6,096 nucleotides of DNA. It comes from Chthoniobacter flavus. Lineage in GTDB: Bacteria > Verrucomicrobiota > Verrucomicrobiia > Chthoniobacterales > Terrimicrobiaceae. Shown here in pieces: positions 5,535-6,096 of the stretch (positions are counted from its first letter, which is position 1; every line of letters begins with the position of its first letter). The translations under genes were made by a program, and so were the position numbers. A model generated the notes under the pieces. The model was not told where the DNA came from and made no database searches. It saw only the letters and a program-made list of their open reading frames with translations. The DNA lies in assembly GCA_945863785.1 (NCBI GenBank), contig CAMBAQ010000114.1, positions 1 through 6,096 on the forward strand. The letters are read 5' to 3'.

Positions 5535-6096
5535 ATGTCTATTTTCAATGTGACACGCTTTTCGAGATTGGGCTTGGTTGCTGCGTTTCAAGTCGTGTTT
5601 TCGGGGTGCGGATTTGCCCAGGAATCGTTGCTAAAAACCATGTCGCGATTGGCGCCGAATTCTGCCATTCGCGATCAATCGGAACCAGAAAGCGGCCCCG
5701 ATTCGGAGTTGGTGAGGCAAAATCTTTCGGAGATTTTGAAGACATTGAGCGGAATCAAGCAACTCTCGATGCCGATAGGACCAGATGCATCGAAGCCGAC
5801 GATGATCTTTTCCTGCGAGAGTATCGCCATTGAGCGGAGGTCGGTTGGCTTTTTCAAGATAGGGCTTCTGCCGGAAATCGTGCTTTGTGATGTCAAAATC
5901 CGCATCATGAATTCGCCGGAACCCATGACTTGGGTCGCGCAGTTAGCCGCTTTTTTTGCATCTGAAAAATCACAGAGTATTAAAATTCGGAATCTCAAGA
6001 TCGAGACCAGGGATGGACGATATTACCTTGCGGCTACAGAGGCCTTCATTCCCAGTCTCGAAAAGGGATTCTTACTCAAGCAAGTAGAGGTATCTG
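5535..6096 (+). CDS. Unrecognised exported protein or lipoprotein (partial, C-terminus beyond the window)
   Basis: The frame from the ATG at 5535 stays open for 187 codons to the right edge. I do not recognise the family. The N-terminus (MSIFNVTRFSRLGLVAAFQV, then VFSGCGFAQES) has basic residues R8 and R11, a short hydrophobic stretch, and FSGC at 22-25. That could be a lipobox with Cys25 as the lipidated residue, although Phe at -3 is not the preferred Leu. A signal peptidase I cut after Ala28 is the alternative. Residues 30-85 look helical and polar. From 88 on the chain looks like alternating beta strands: MIFSCESIAIERR, IVLCDVKIRIM, then a helix WVAQLAAFFASEK, then IKIRNLKIETRDGRYYLAA. 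Two further cysteines (C94, C118) could form a disulphide. It lies 150 bp behind the beta-propeller gene on the same strand, so a shared transcript is possible. The start is uncertain because no good ribosome site precedes it. Confidence 0.72.
   Translation, partial: MSIFNVTRFSRLGLVAAFQVVFSGCGFAQESLLKTMSRLAPNSAIRDQSEPESGPDSELVRQNLSEILKTLSGIKQLSMPIGPDASKPTMIFSCESIAIERRSVGFFKIGLLPEIVLCDVKIRIMNSPEPMTWVAQLAAFFASEKSQSIKIRNLKIETRDGRYYLAATEAFIPSLEKGFLLKQVEVS

Noticed and set aside
5675..5998. A 107-codon minus-strand open frame opposite the last gene
   Set aside because: The plus-strand frame from 5535 is longer, runs to the window edge and starts with an export signal. The minus frame has no recognisable feature, although since the plus gene is itself unrecognised this rejection is less certain than the others.
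1..6096. CRISPR array, transposon ends, integrase or toxin-antitoxin or defence genes
   Set aside because: I saw no regularly spaced repeats, long terminal inverted repeats, transposase or integrase motifs. The helicase looks like a housekeeping UvrD/PcrA-type protein with no fused nuclease in its visible part, next to purN, so a defence reading is not supported.

Overview
The window looks like ordinary chromosomal DNA from a moderately GC-rich, Gram-negative-type bacterium. The evidence is compact housekeeping genes together with large exported proteins. The combination of a PurN/UvrD-type helicase pair and a very large secreted PF09826-like beta-propeller protein with no obvious Shine-Dalgarno sequence would suit the Planctomycetes-Verrucomicrobia-Chlamydiae group, especially Verrucomicrobiota. 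That placement is inference; no marker gene in the window fixes the taxonomy.

Layout. Positions 1-2008 are a leftward (minus-strand) two-gene operon. purN (2008-1421) encodes glycinamide ribonucleotide formyltransferase. It overlaps by four bases (ATGA) the start of a UvrD/PcrA/Rep-type DNA helicase gene (1424 to beyond position 1), of which the first 474 codons are present. Positions 2009-2270 are a 262-bp intergenic region between divergently transcribed genes, holding candidate promoters, a 7-bp tandem repeat and a GC-rich imperfect hairpin. Positions 2271-5384 (plus strand) encode a 1037-residue exported beta-propeller protein with several blade-like repeats ending in D-[VILA]-[SA]-x-P-x-x-P. 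Positions 5385-5534 are a 150-bp spacer. Positions 5535 to the right edge are an open, unterminated plus-strand reading frame for a second exported protein or lipoprotein that I do not recognise.

How the genes relate. The leftward operon joins purine synthesis to DNA repair or replication, and the ATGA overlap suggests translational coupling rather than a shared pathway. The rightward pair both carry N-terminal export signals, so the right half may form a small cell-envelope locus. No mobile element, CRISPR array, tRNA, rRNA or defence system is visible. I found no convincing new biological system. The least explained items are the large propeller protein, with its internal duplication and its Met/Pro/Trp-rich insertion, and the partial orphan next to it.
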